Shown in pieces: positions 29,401 to 37,378 of a stretch of 64,000 nucleotides of DNA (the first letter of the stretch is position 1; every line of letters begins with the position of its first letter). A program made the translations under genes and the position numbers. The notes beneath the pieces are model-generated. The model was not told the DNA's origin, searched no databases, and saw only the letters and a program-made list of their open reading frames with translations. The stretch is from Corallococcus sp. AS-1-6. Lineage in GTDB: Bacteria > Myxococcota > Myxococcia > Myxococcales > Myxococcaceae. The stretch lies in the NCBI RefSeq assembly GCF_020037015.1, contig NZ_JAIQDE010000012.1:1-64000 (forward strand), in the 5' to 3' direction.

Positions 29401-30072
29401 TCAGCCGAAGAAGAAGGTGAGGCCAAGCTTTCCGGACGGCTGGAGTTTGCGCATCATCCACGACTGCGTCTCCGCGGGAGACAGCGAGTCGCGGAAGGGC
29501 TCGTCCAGCTTCTTGAGGCTGGGGACGTCCATCTCCATGAAGCTCATGCCGCCGCGCACGAAGAAGCTGAGGCGCCGGGTGGCGTTGAACTCCAGGCCCA
29601 GGTGCGTGCTGATGTACGTGTAACCCACGCGCTCCATGGAGGAGGTGGGCAACTGCGTGCGGTCCGCGAGCCTCCGGTTCAGCGTCTTCGTGCTCGCGGC
29701 CTGCGCGTGTCCGAACTCCCAGGAGAACGAGGGAGAGACCTTGCTCTTCAGCGGGAGGAGCGTGAGTCCCGCGCGCAAGGCGCCTCGCAGGCCGTTGTGC
29801 GCGCCGCCGAGGTGGATTCGCAGGTGCGGCGAGGGCCGGAGGACGCCGGAGAGTCCCGCGCCCTCGGGCATGCCCGCGTCGAGCATGAGGCCGAAGGGCG
29901 CCAGCCGCTCCGGATCATTCATGCGGCGCCGGCCTTCGCCCTGCTGGGCCTGGACCTGCGGCAACTGCGCCTGCGGTGCTGACTGGGCCATGGCCGTGTG
30001 AGTCGCCAGGACCATGACCGCCGCGGTGACGATGGACACCGCTCCCATGAGGCTTCTCCCCGTTCCAGACAT
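29401..30072 (-). CDS. Exported hypothetical protein, likely outer-membrane
   Basis: 223 residues from ATG 30072; an ATG at 30048 would remove eight residues and leave a poorer signal. The N-terminus is a signal peptide ending in TAMAQ. The mature chain has beta-strand patterns (HLRIHLGGAHNGLRGALRAGLTLLPL, YTYISTHLGLEFNATRRLSFFVRGGMSF) and ends LGLTFFFG, as barrel proteins do. No family was recognised. Its upstream region is the long C-rich repeat spacer shared with the divergent gene at 31327. Confidence 0.7.
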   Translation of the reverse strand: MSGTGRSLMGAVSIVTAAVMVLATHTAMAQSAPQAQLPQVQAQQGEGRRRMNDPERLAPFGLMLDAGMPEGAGLSGVLRPSPHLRIHLGGAHNGLRGALRAGLTLLPLKSKVSPSFSWEFGHAQAASTKTLNRRLADRTQLPTSSMERVGYTYISTHLGLEFNATRRLSFFVRGGMSFMEMDVPSLKKLDEPFRDSLSPAETQSWMMRKLQPSGKLGLTFFFG

Positions 30073-30428
30073 CGCGGCCACGCGCGATGAGATTTGCGAG
30101 GTACGCCGGATCCCGGAATCACTCGCGCTCCGAGACCCGGCTGCGTGTTGCTCCCCCCGACCCGCCACTCCACTCCCGCCACTGCCACACGCCCGGTGCT
30201 GACTGTCGCGTCGCCTCGATGCCGCCGCCGGCTGGATCGCGAAGCTCTCGCACCGCCACGTCTTGATTCACGGCCCTTCACGTCTCCCGTCCGGCGACCA
30301 CGGCCGCCTTTGCCGGACTCCCCCAAACTGCGCACTGCTCCGTCCCGCCGCCCAGCCCCGTCCCGCGACCTGCTTGCTGCCCTGCTCGACCGCGCAGCCT
30401 GCTGCCCCCCGGTGCCGCGCGGTGTGAG
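30073..30428. other. Gene-free left part of the divergent spacer
   Basis: About 356 bases between the exported protein and the repeat block. The plus strand becomes steadily C-rich toward the right, with short CCCGCC-like words that foreshadow the repeats. I see no convincing gene, terminator or promoter; short frames lack coding character. Confidence 0.5.
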
Positions 30429-31075
30429 GTGATGCGCACTGCCCTGATCCACCGTGCTGCGTGCTGCCCCGTTCCACCGTGCTGCGTGCTGCGTGCTGCG
30501 TGCTGCGTGCTGCGTCCCCCTCCACCGTCCCGCCCGTGCTGCCCCGTCCCGCCCTACCCCGTCCTGCGTGCTGCCCCGTCCCGCCCGTCCTGCCCCGTCC
30601 TGCGTGCTGCCCCAACCCGCCCGACCCCGTACCGCCTTTGCGCCCCCGTCCTGCGTGCTGCCCCGACCCGCCCGACCCCGTCCTGCCTCTGCTGCCCCGT
30701 CCCGCCCGTCCTGCCTCTGCTGCCCCGTCCCGCCCGTCCTGCCCCGGTCTGCCTTTGCTGCCCCAACCCGCCCTACCCCGTCCTGCGTGCTGCCCCGTCC
30801 TGCCTTTGCTGCCCCAACCCGCCCTGCCCCGTCCCGCCTTTGCTGCCCCGACCCGCCCTGCCCCGTCCTGCCTTTGCTGCCCCGTGCTGCCCCGTCCCGC
30901 CCTGCCTTTGCTGCCCCGTGCTGCCCCGACCCGCCCTGCCCCGTCCTGCCTTTGCTGCCCCGTGCTGCCCCGACCCGCCCTGCCCCGTCCCGCCTTTGCT
31001 GCCCCGACCCGCCCTACCCCGTCCTGCGTGCTGCCCCGTCCCGCCTTTGCTGCCCCGTCCCGCCCTGTTCCCCTT
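30429..31075. repeat. C-rich degenerate tandem repeat block with nine quadruplex-type motifs
   Basis: The block is built from short words (CTGCCCCGTC, CCCGCC, CTGCGTG, CTGCCTTTG) joined into units of about 34 and 44 bases. Copies at 30911-30954 and 30955-30998 differ at one base. Nine sites match CCCC-NN-CCC-G-CCC-NN-CCCC (starting at 30542, 30610, 30661, 30761, 30812, 30846, 30924, 30968 and 31002). On the minus strand each is a four-run G-quadruplex motif with loops of 2, 1 and 2. I count 17 A in 30541-31020. Frames stay open only because A is nearly absent; unit lengths are not multiples of three, so this is non-coding. Confidence 0.9.
30479..30513 (+). repeat. Perfect heptamer array (GTGCTGC)5
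   Basis: Five perfect head-to-tail copies of GTGCTGC stand at the left edge of the repeat block; two more copies lie at 30454-30467. Simple seven-base repeats of this kind are prone to slippage. Confidence 0.9.
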
Positions 31076-31326
31076 GAAGCAGTACGGCTTCCCCCCCACC
31101 GACTCCGTCCCCCCCGCCGTGCTGCCCGTTGCTGATGCCGGGGTGCCTAAGCATTCGCCGTGCCGACGCTTCTTCGCGGGATATTCCCTTTTGATATCGG
31201 GGACTTGAGCCATCCCGGCCCACGGGACGACCCGGACTGTGGGCCCTGAGCCGGAAAAAACTCCTGACCCTCCGGGGCCCCGGCCTAACGTGTGACAGCC
31301 TTGTTGACGGGATGATGGAGGAACCC

Positions 31327-32415
31327 GTGCGCCTTCCGGTCGCCGCCGCACTGCTCAGCCTGGTCGCCTGCTCCGAATCGACCGAAGGCACCACCCCGAA
31401 GCTCGAGGGCCTCATCAATCCGAGGCAGCGGCTCATCACCCCCGCGCGCGTCTGCAACGCCGGTGGCGGCCCGTCGGGATGGCGCCTGGAGCTCATCGGC
31501 GACCGCTTCACCCCCGTGCCTCGCGACGCGCTCACCGACTCGCCGTCCGTGGAGCTTCCCACGGTCTCCCTGAGCGGCCCCGCCGACTACACGCTCCCCG
31601 CGGACCACCTCTTCTTCGCGCGCACCGAGCTCATGCGGATGGACCTGCCCACCCGCGACAGCACGCCGTCGAACACGCTCCCGCCCGGCGCCTATACCGT
31701 CTCCGTGACGAACCCCCTCGGCGGCACCGCCGAGCTCGAGGACGCCCTGCGCGTCGTGCCACCGCCCGTCATCACGACCCTCACCGCGCCCGAGGGCTTC
31801 CGCTACAACGCCGCCAGCCCCCTCGTCATCGAAGGCAGCGGCTTCCGCGCGGACGCGCTGCCGCTCATCGTCCTCCAGCGCCAGGGCGAAGAGGACCAGC
31901 CCCTCTTCACCGTCACCGTCGTCTCCGACACGCGCATCGAAACCGAGGTGCCCCCCGCGACGCCGGAGGGCACCTACGCGCTCACCCTCACCAACCCCGA
32001 GGGCTGCTCCGTCACGCGTCCCCAGGCGCTCACCATCACCTATCCGCGGCTGGGCAACCTCTCCGTGTCGCCCGCGAGCGGCCCCGCAAACAGCGACACA
32101 GTCATCACCGTCACCAACACCGCGTCCGGCACCGCGAACCGCTTCACGCCCGGCACCCACGAGGTGTACCTCGTCGCTCCCGTGAAGACGGACCCCGGCC
32201 AGACGGTGAACATCCCGCTGTACGACGTGACGTACGTCTCCCAGGCGCAGCTCCGCGCCACCGTACCCAACTGCTCCGGCTTCGACTCGCGGCCCGTCAC
32301 GGACCCCGCGTGTCCCGGCGGCATCGTGCCCGGCACCTACGGGCTCATCGTCGCGGACCCCAGCGGCGCCTTCGGAACCCTCCCCGCGTCCTCCGGCTTC
32401 ACCGTCACCCCATGA
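31327..32415 (+). CDS. IPT/TIG-like domain lipoprotein
   Basis: 362 residues from GTG 31327. This start is preferred over ATG 31312 because a perfect GGAGG sits five bases before it and the signal then reads VRLPVAAALLSLVAC, with a lipobox Cys near residue 15. The mature chain holds two or three immunoglobulin-like TIG units: PPGAYTVSVTNPLGGTAELEDALRV, VIEGSGFRADALPLIVLQ with PPATPEGTYALTLTNPEG, and LSVSPASGPANSDTVITVTN. TIG domains are adhesive or structural surface modules. The next gene starts inside its stop (ATGA), so the two are coupled. Confidence 0.8.
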   Translation: MRLPVAAALLSLVACSESTEGTTPKLEGLINPRQRLITPARVCNAGGGPSGWRLELIGDRFTPVPRDALTDSPSVELPTVSLSGPADYTLPADHLFFARTELMRMDLPTRDSTPSNTLPPGAYTVSVTNPLGGTAELEDALRVVPPPVITTLTAPEGFRYNAASPLVIEGSGFRADALPLIVLQRQGEEDQPLFTVTVVSDTRIETEVPPATPEGTYALTLTNPEGCSVTRPQALTITYPRLGNLSVSPASGPANSDTVITVTNTASGTANRFTPGTHEVYLVAPVKTDPGQTVNIPLYDVTYVSQAQLRATVPNCSGFDSRPVTDPACPGGIVPGTYGLIVADPSGAFGTLPASSGFTVTP

Positions 32416-33017
32416 ACGCCCTCGCCCTGCTCGCGGCCGCGGCGCTGGCCGCCGCCCCCTCCTCCAATAAGGACACCGGAGGCCCCGTCTTCATCGCGCC
32501 CAAGGTGGGCTTCATCAAGCCCGTCACCTCGCTCGGCGGCGACCTGTTCCTGGGCGGCGAGGTGGGCTACCTCACGCCCCTCCTCCAGCGGCGCCTCGCG
32601 CTGGTGCTGGAGGTGAACTACCACCGGCCCTCCACGTCGGGGACGCTGCGCGGGCCACAACTGGACAACCTGGGCCAGCCCATCGAGTCGCCGTACACGC
32701 TCGCCGAGCGCGAGGTGGCCATCCAACTGTCCGCCGTGTTCCGATTCCCCCGCGCGTTGGGGCCGCTCACGCCCTACGTGGGCGCGGGCCCCGGCCTGTA
32801 CCTGCACCGCGCGACGGTGGAGTCCTTCGACAGCACCGCGTCGGAGAGCGGCAGCGGGCCAGGCTTCCAGGTGCTCGCGGGCGCGGAGCTGCCGCTGGGT
32901 CCCGGCGGCGCCTTCCTGGAGGCGAAGTACCACTTCGCCCGGGTGGACTTCCTCACCACCGGCGACGTGAACGCGGGCGCGGTGCTCGCGGCCCTGGGCT
33001 ACCGGCTGCGCCTGTAG
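32412..33017 (+). CDS. Outer-membrane beta-barrel protein
   Basis: 201 residues. A signal peptide (ALALLAAAALAAAPS) is followed by an OmpA/porin-like barrel pattern: FIAPKVGFIKPVTSLGGDLFLGGEVGYL, LTPYVGAGPGLYLHR, FLEAKYHFARVDFL, ending AALGYRLRL. No function can be assigned. Overlap with the TIG lipoprotein suggests that they work together, perhaps as a surface display pair. Confidence 0.8.
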   Translation: MNALALLAAAALAAAPSSNKDTGGPVFIAPKVGFIKPVTSLGGDLFLGGEVGYLTPLLQRRLALVLEVNYHRPSTSGTLRGPQLDNLGQPIESPYTLAEREVAIQLSAVFRFPRALGPLTPYVGAGPGLYLHRATVESFDSTASESGSGPGFQVLAGAELPLGPGGAFLEAKYHFARVDFLTTGDVNAGAVLAALGYRLRL

Positions 33018-33029
33018 TCGCGCGGGGCT

Positions 33030-33437
33030 TCAGGCCCGCCCCACCGGCGGGCGCAGCATCCGCAAGAGGTGCTGGGCCAGCAGGTCGCGCGTGGCCTGGA
33101 GCACCGACCCCATCAGGTGGTGCAGCGCCTCCGCGGTGTCGCCGTGGGCTTCGCGCACGCGCTCGGAGCGGCCGTCGAAGATGCGCAGCCGGCCGGGCAC
33201 CAGCGAGATGACCGGCAGCGACGGGTGCCGCTTGCGCAAGAGCCCCAGGAACAGCGGGTGGTCCTCGTCCGGACGGCGCAGGTCCACCACCACCAGCGCG
33301 GGCTTGTTCTCCTTGATGGAGGCGAAGGCGTCATCGGGCTCGCCCGTGGCGGACACCTCCACGTCCGGCTCCGCGTCCAGGAAGCGGCTGAGCAGCGCAC
33401 GCGACGCCGCATGCGGGCTGACGACCAGGACCCGCAT
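33030..33437 (-). CDS. Diverged response-regulator receiver-like protein
   Basis: 135 residues. The receiver fold is suggested by MRVLVVSPHAASRALLSRFL, the phosphoacceptor strand ALVVVDLRRPDEDHPLFLGLLR and SLPVISLVP. The Asp of the VVVD strand is present, but the acidic pair normally found after the first strand is replaced by Ser-Pro. No output domain follows; the last 50 residues form a helical tail. It may be a non-canonical or phosphorylation-independent receiver. Confidence 0.65.
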   Translation of the reverse strand: MRVLVVSPHAASRALLSRFLDAEPDVEVSATGEPDDAFASIKENKPALVVVDLRRPDEDHPLFLGLLRKRHPSLPVISLVPGRLRIFDGRSERVREAHGDTAEALHHLMGSVLQATRDLLAQHLLRMLRPPVGRA

Positions 33438-33612
33438 CAGCGCGACGCCCGGAAGGACACGGGCCTCCAGCCGACGGGCGGAACACGGCGAGCAGCGGCG
33501 GGGCGGGTCCAGGACATGGGATGAGCAGGTAACGCCCGGCCCCCCTTCGAATCAATCCATCCCGCGTCCAGGTGCGCACGCCGTCCATCCAGGCGGCCAA
33601 CCGTCCGCGCCC

Positions 33613-35139
33613 GTGGCTTCTTCCGGCCGCGCGGGCCAGAGTGGCGGAGCGCCCTCCAACCCGCTACTTCCCATCCCGCGCGAGTCTCCCCCCACGTCGG
33701 TTCCCCCCGCGTCCCGAGCGTCCGCCATCGAGCCCCTGCCCTCCCCCCTCACCGAGCTGCACTACGACAGCGGCACGCTGGTGGCCCCGACGCTGCCCGA
33801 CGACGCGCGCCTGCACGCGCTCTTCCAGAAGGACGGGCGCACGGGCGTCTTCCGCGCGCCCGCGCGGCACTACCGCGACGTCGTCCTGCGCCTGCGCGAA
33901 TGCGGGCTGCCCTACGAGGACCGCGCGAAGCGCTTCGAGCCGGCGGAGCTGCCCCTGGCGGTGCCCATCGAGCCGTTTCCGCACCAGCGCGCGGCGCTGG
34001 ACGCCTGGACGCGCGCGGGAGGCCGGGGGCTGGTGGAGCTGCCCACCGGCGCGGGCAAGACGCTGCTGGCGGTGCTCGCCATCGCGTGGGTGAAGCGGCC
34101 CACGCTGGTGGTGGTGCCCACGCTGGACCTGATGGCGCAGTGGCAGGGCGTGCTGGCGAAGCACTTCGCCACGCCGGTGGGCATGGTGGGCGGCGGCGTC
34201 AACGACCGGCAGACGCTCACGGTGACGACGTACGACTCCGCGGCGATGCAGATGGAGTTCACGGGCAACCGCTTCGGCCTGCTCATCTGCGACGAGTGCC
34301 ACCACCTGCCCGCGCCCAGCTACCGCTTCATCGCGGAGGGGACGCTCGCGCCCTACCGGCTGGGGCTCACCGCGACGCTGGAGCGCGCGGACGGCGGCGA
34401 GCGCGTGTGCGAGGAGCTCCTGGGCCCGCTGGTGCACCGCACCGGCATCGACGAGCTCCAGGGCCAGTACCTGGCGCCCTATGAAGTCCGCCGCATCGAG
34501 GTGCCGCTCACACCCGACGAGAAGACCCGCTACGACGAGGCGCGGGGCCGCTACCTCACGTTCGTGCGCAAGCTGGGCGTGCCGCTCGCGTCTCCCGAAG
34601 GCTGGGCGCGCTTCCTGGCGCAGAGCCAGCGCAGCGACGAGGGGCGCGCGGCGTACCGGGGCTATCGGGAGCAGCGCCGCATCGCGCTCACCTCCAGCGG
34701 CAAGCTGGACGCGCTCTGGAAGATATTGCTGGAGCACCGCGAGGACCGCGTCATCGTCTTCACGGACGACAACGAGACGGTCTACACGCTGGCGCGCAGG
34801 CTGCTGCTGCCCGCGCTCACGCACCACACGCCGCTGCCGGAGCGCAAGGCGCTGCTCGCCGCGTTCGCCAGCGCGGAGCTGCCGGTGCTGCTCACCTCGC
34901 GGGTGCTCAACGAAGGCGTGGACGTGCCGGACGCGCGCGTGGGCGTGGTGCTCAGCGGCAGCGGCAGCGTGCGCGAGCACGTCCAGCGCCTGGGCCGCAT
35001 CCTGCGAAAGCGCCCCGGCAAGCGCGCCCTCCTGTACGAGGTGTGCTCCGCGCAGACGGCGGAGAGCGGCATCAGCGAGAGACGCCGGCAGCACCGCGCC
35101 TACCAGGAGCCGGAGGGTCCGCCCGATGCTGGAACATGA
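33613..35139 (+). CDS. XPB-type superfamily 2 helicase
   Basis: 508 residues if GTG 33613 is used. The frame is open well upstream but lacks a convincing start, and homology-like sequence begins only near nt 33736, so the N-terminus is uncertain. An N-terminal damage-recognition-like region leads to LPTGAGKTLLAVLA, CDECHHLPAPSYR (DECH, as in XPB/SSL2), LGLTATLERADGGE, LLTSRVLNEGVDVPD and QRLGRILRKRPGKRALLYE. XPB unwinds DNA in nucleotide excision repair. A DUF790 nuclease gene follows after 66 bases, as in the archaeal XPB-Bax1 pair. Confidence 0.85.
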   Translation: MASSGRAGQSGGAPSNPLLPIPRESPPTSVPPASRASAIEPLPSPLTELHYDSGTLVAPTLPDDARLHALFQKDGRTGVFRAPARHYRDVVLRLRECGLPYEDRAKRFEPAELPLAVPIEPFPHQRAALDAWTRAGGRGLVELPTGAGKTLLAVLAIAWVKRPTLVVVPTLDLMAQWQGVLAKHFATPVGMVGGGVNDRQTLTVTTYDSAAMQMEFTGNRFGLLICDECHHLPAPSYRFIAEGTLAPYRLGLTATLERADGGERVCEELLGPLVHRTGIDELQGQYLAPYEVRRIEVPLTPDEKTRYDEARGRYLTFVRKLGVPLASPEGWARFLAQSQRSDEGRAAYRGYREQRRIALTSSGKLDALWKILLEHREDRVIVFTDDNETVYTLARRLLLPALTHHTPLPERKALLAAFASAELPVLLTSRVLNEGVDVPDARVGVVLSGSGSVREHVQRLGRILRKRPGKRALLYEVCSAQTAESGISERRRQHRAYQEPEGPPDAGT

Positions 35140-35205
35140 CGTCCGCCCGCGCGCGTGCCAGGAGCGCGAGCGCATCACCTCGCGCCGTGCGCGGGGGTCC
35201 TCGGC

Positions 35206-36420
35206 ATGCTGACGCGTGAACTGCTCGCCTCGCGCGTGCGCGAAGGCATCCTGCGGCCGTCGTTCGTGAAGACGCACGACCCGTCCCTCCAGGCGCTCGC
35301 GAAGGAGCTGCTCGCGGACGCGGAGGCCTTCCGGGGCCAGCGCCGCGACGACGTGGAGGAGGCCTTCAGCCTCAAGGCCGGCGCGTTCAGCCGCCCCAAG
35401 GTCGCGCGCGGGCTGGTGAAGCTGCTGCTCGACCGGCTCCTCTTCGACGAGGCCGGTGAAGGCGCCACGGAGGCGCGCTGGCGCACGCTGCTCGTGGGCG
35501 CGAAGGTGCTGCGGACCCTTGCCCCGGACACAACGCTGGAGGCCTACGAAGCGCGCCTCACGGAGGCCCTGGACGCGCCCCTGGCGGACACGCGCGAGGC
35601 GCTCTACTCGGACCTGCCCGGCAACCGGAAGCTGCTCGGGTGGGACGGCGAGGCGCTCACGCCGCAGGGGCTCTTGGACCGCTATAACCTGGCGCTCGCG
35701 CAGGGGCCGCTGCTCAACGCCCGGCGCCTCACCCTGCGCGCGCGGTCGCCGGAGCTCTTGCGCGTGCGCAAGCTCCTGCGCTGGCTGAAGTTCTGCCGGC
35801 TGGTGGCGGAGGTGCGGCGCGACGGCGAGGACTGGTCCCTGGAGGTGGAGGGCCCCGGCGCCATGCTGGCCCTGCAGAAGAAGTACGGCCTGCAACTCGC
35901 GAGCTTCCTCTCCGTGGTCCCCGTCCTGGAGCGCTGGGAGCTGTCCGCGGTGCTGGAGGACGCGCGCAAGGTCTCCACGCTCCAGCTCTCCCACGAGGAT
36001 CCGCTGGTGTCCCCGCTGCCCGCCGCGCTGGGTCACGTGCCGCCGGAGGTGGCCGCGCTGGCGGAGGGCTTCGAGGACGAGGCCTGGGAGCTGGACTTGA
36101 CGCCGCTGCCCCGCCACACCGGCGCCGCCGGCCTGTGCGTGCCGGACCTCACCTTCCGCCACCGGAAGACGGGCCAGCAGGTCGCGCTGGAGCTGTTCCA
36201 CCCGTGGCACGCCGCGCCGCTGTCACGCCGGCTGGCGGAGCTGCGCGCGCGCCCGGACGCGGGGCTGCTGCTGGGCGTGGACCGGGCGCTGGCGAAGGAG
36301 GCGGCGGAGCGGCAGGCGCTGGAGTCCCACCCGCAGGTGGTGCTCTTCAACGGCTTTCCCTCCGTCCGGAAGCTGCGGGAGCGGCTCGCGCGATGGGACG
36401 GCGCGACGCAGGCCGGATGA
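35206..36420 (+). CDS. DUF790 (Bax1-like) nuclease
   Basis: 404 residues from ATG 35206. The N-terminus MLTRELLASRVREGILRPSFV and the core LLNARRLTLRARSPELLRVRKLLRWLKFCRLVAEV match DUF790, the family of archaeal Bax1. The C-terminal part has a PD-(D/E)xK-like arrangement: VPDLTFRHRKTGQQVALELFHPWH, in which the second acidic residue lies in ELF instead of ExK. Bax1 binds XPB and cuts DNA at the bubble edge. Its place directly after an XPB-type helicase supports the same job here. Confidence 0.85.
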   Translation: MLTRELLASRVREGILRPSFVKTHDPSLQALAKELLADAEAFRGQRRDDVEEAFSLKAGAFSRPKVARGLVKLLLDRLLFDEAGEGATEARWRTLLVGAKVLRTLAPDTTLEAYEARLTEALDAPLADTREALYSDLPGNRKLLGWDGEALTPQGLLDRYNLALAQGPLLNARRLTLRARSPELLRVRKLLRWLKFCRLVAEVRRDGEDWSLEVEGPGAMLALQKKYGLQLASFLSVVPVLERWELSAVLEDARKVSTLQLSHEDPLVSPLPAALGHVPPEVAALAEGFEDEAWELDLTPLPRHTGAAGLCVPDLTFRHRKTGQQVALELFHPWHAAPLSRRLAELRARPDAGLLLGVDRALAKEAAERQALESHPQVVLFNGFPSVRKLRERLARWDGATQAG

Positions 36421-36434
36421 GCGCCCGCGCGTCC

Positions 36435-36800
36435 TCAGCCGCGGGGTTTGAACTGCGAGGCCAGCACGCTGAGGATGCGCACGGAGCCCCGGTCCAGTTG
36501 CTTCGCGCGGCGCAGCAGCCGGCGCAGCTCCGCGGACTCGCCGTAGTCGGACGGAGGCTCCGCGGCCCACTTCACGTCCTGCGACGGCTTGAGCCCCAGC
36601 GCCTCGTCCGCGGAGATGGACAGCACCACGCACAACCGGCGGAAGGTCTGGATGCTGGGCAGCATGTGGCCGCGCTCCAGGCGCCCGTAGACCTCACTGG
36701 CGATGCCGATGCGCTCCGCCACGTCCGCCTGGGTCAGGTTCAGGCGGGTGCGGGCGACGCGGGCCGCGCCTCCGAGCCGGGATGCGAGGGTCTTTTCCAT
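36435..36800 (-). CDS. HTH (XRE family) transcriptional regulator
   Basis: 121 residues. The helix-turn-helix occupies about residues 12-65: ARVARTRLNLTQADVAERIGIASEVYGRLERGHMLPSIQTFRRLCVVLSISADEALGL. A C-terminal region of 50 residues includes RRLLRRAKQLDRGSVRIL, possibly for dimer contact. It converges on the nuclease gene and is divergent from the receiver-like gene at 36930. A dyad in the shared spacer could be its operator. Confidence 0.88.
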   Translation of the reverse strand: MEKTLASRLGGAARVARTRLNLTQADVAERIGIASEVYGRLERGHMLPSIQTFRRLCVVLSISADEALGLKPSQDVKWAAEPPSDYGESAELRRLLRRAKQLDRGSVRILSVLASQFKPRG

Positions 36801-36843
36801 GGGGTCGTTAACCTACCGGGTTCGCCCATGTCGATATGACTTG

Positions 36844-36895
36844 AGAGGTTGGCTTCCAAGAACTTCCGGGGTAGGCTTTTCGCGACACAACCTCT
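36844..36895. promoter_or_regulatory. Eight-base dyad in the divergent spacer
   Basis: AGAGGTTG at 36844-36851 and CAACCTCT at 36888-36895 are perfect inverted copies separated by 36 bases, between the XRE gene and the receiver-like gene. The spacing would suit a looped or paired operator for the XRE protein; eight-base arms could also be chance. Confidence 0.35.
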
Positions 36896-36929
36896 TGCGT
36901 CTAGCCTGTCCGCACCACCCATTGCCTTC

Positions 36930-37292
36930 ATGCGAGAGCCCTCCGGCCCCCCTCCCAGCTTCCTCTTCGTGGACGCGGATCCGCGTGCGTTGGCCGCGCT
37001 GCGGCGACTCTCCAGGTACCTGCCCGGAGACAAGCGTTTCGCACTGGGCGTGCGCGAAGCGGAGCGGCTGATGGGGGAAGCGGCGCCGTCCGTGGTGGTG
37101 AGCGGCTACGGCCTGCCGGATGGTGACGGGCTGGGCCTGCTCACGTGCGTGCGCGCCCGGCTTCCGCGCGCCGCGTGCGCGCTGCACACCACGCATCCCC
37201 CGTCCCGCGGGCTGCGGGAGAAGGGCATCACCTGGATGGACCGCGCCGCGCCGCCGCAGCAGGTGCTGGCGCTCCTGGCGTCGTTGAGCTGA
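36930..37292 (+). CDS. Receiver-like protein lacking the phosphoacceptor Asp
   Basis: 120 residues from ATG 36930; an upstream ATG at 36849 is less likely. The first strand FLFVDADPRALAAL keeps the acidic residues of a receiver, but the acceptor strand reads SVVVSGYGLPDGDGLGLL, with Ser where Asp is expected, and the conserved Lys position appears as Arg in WMDRAAPP. This should be a pseudo-receiver that cannot be phosphorylated in the usual way. There is no output domain. Confidence 0.7.
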   Translation: MREPSGPPPSFLFVDADPRALAALRRLSRYLPGDKRFALGVREAERLMGEAAPSVVVSGYGLPDGDGLGLLTCVRARLPRAACALHTTHPPSRGLREKGITWMDRAAPPQQVLALLASLS

Positions 37293-37378
37293 TGGGAGCT
37301 GACGGCGAGCGGACGGCCGGGCGTTCCCATGGCGTGCGCGGCCGTGCGCGTTAAGGTAGGGCCTTCCCCACGCACGCC

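Noticed and set aside
30429-31075. CRISPR array
   Set aside because: The repeats are degenerate, run into each other and have no unique spacers of uniform size; no cas genes are near.
30429-31208. Long open frames of Pro/Ala/Cys-rich and Gly-rich proteins in the repeat block, on both strands
   Set aside because: They exist in three forward frames and on the reverse strand at once because A (or T) is almost absent, so stop codons cannot form. Unit lengths of 34 and 44 are not multiples of three, and there is no start with a ribosome site.
33091-33612. N-terminal extension of the XPB-type helicase
   Set aside because: The open frame covers the antisense of the receiver-like gene and carries no helicase-like features.
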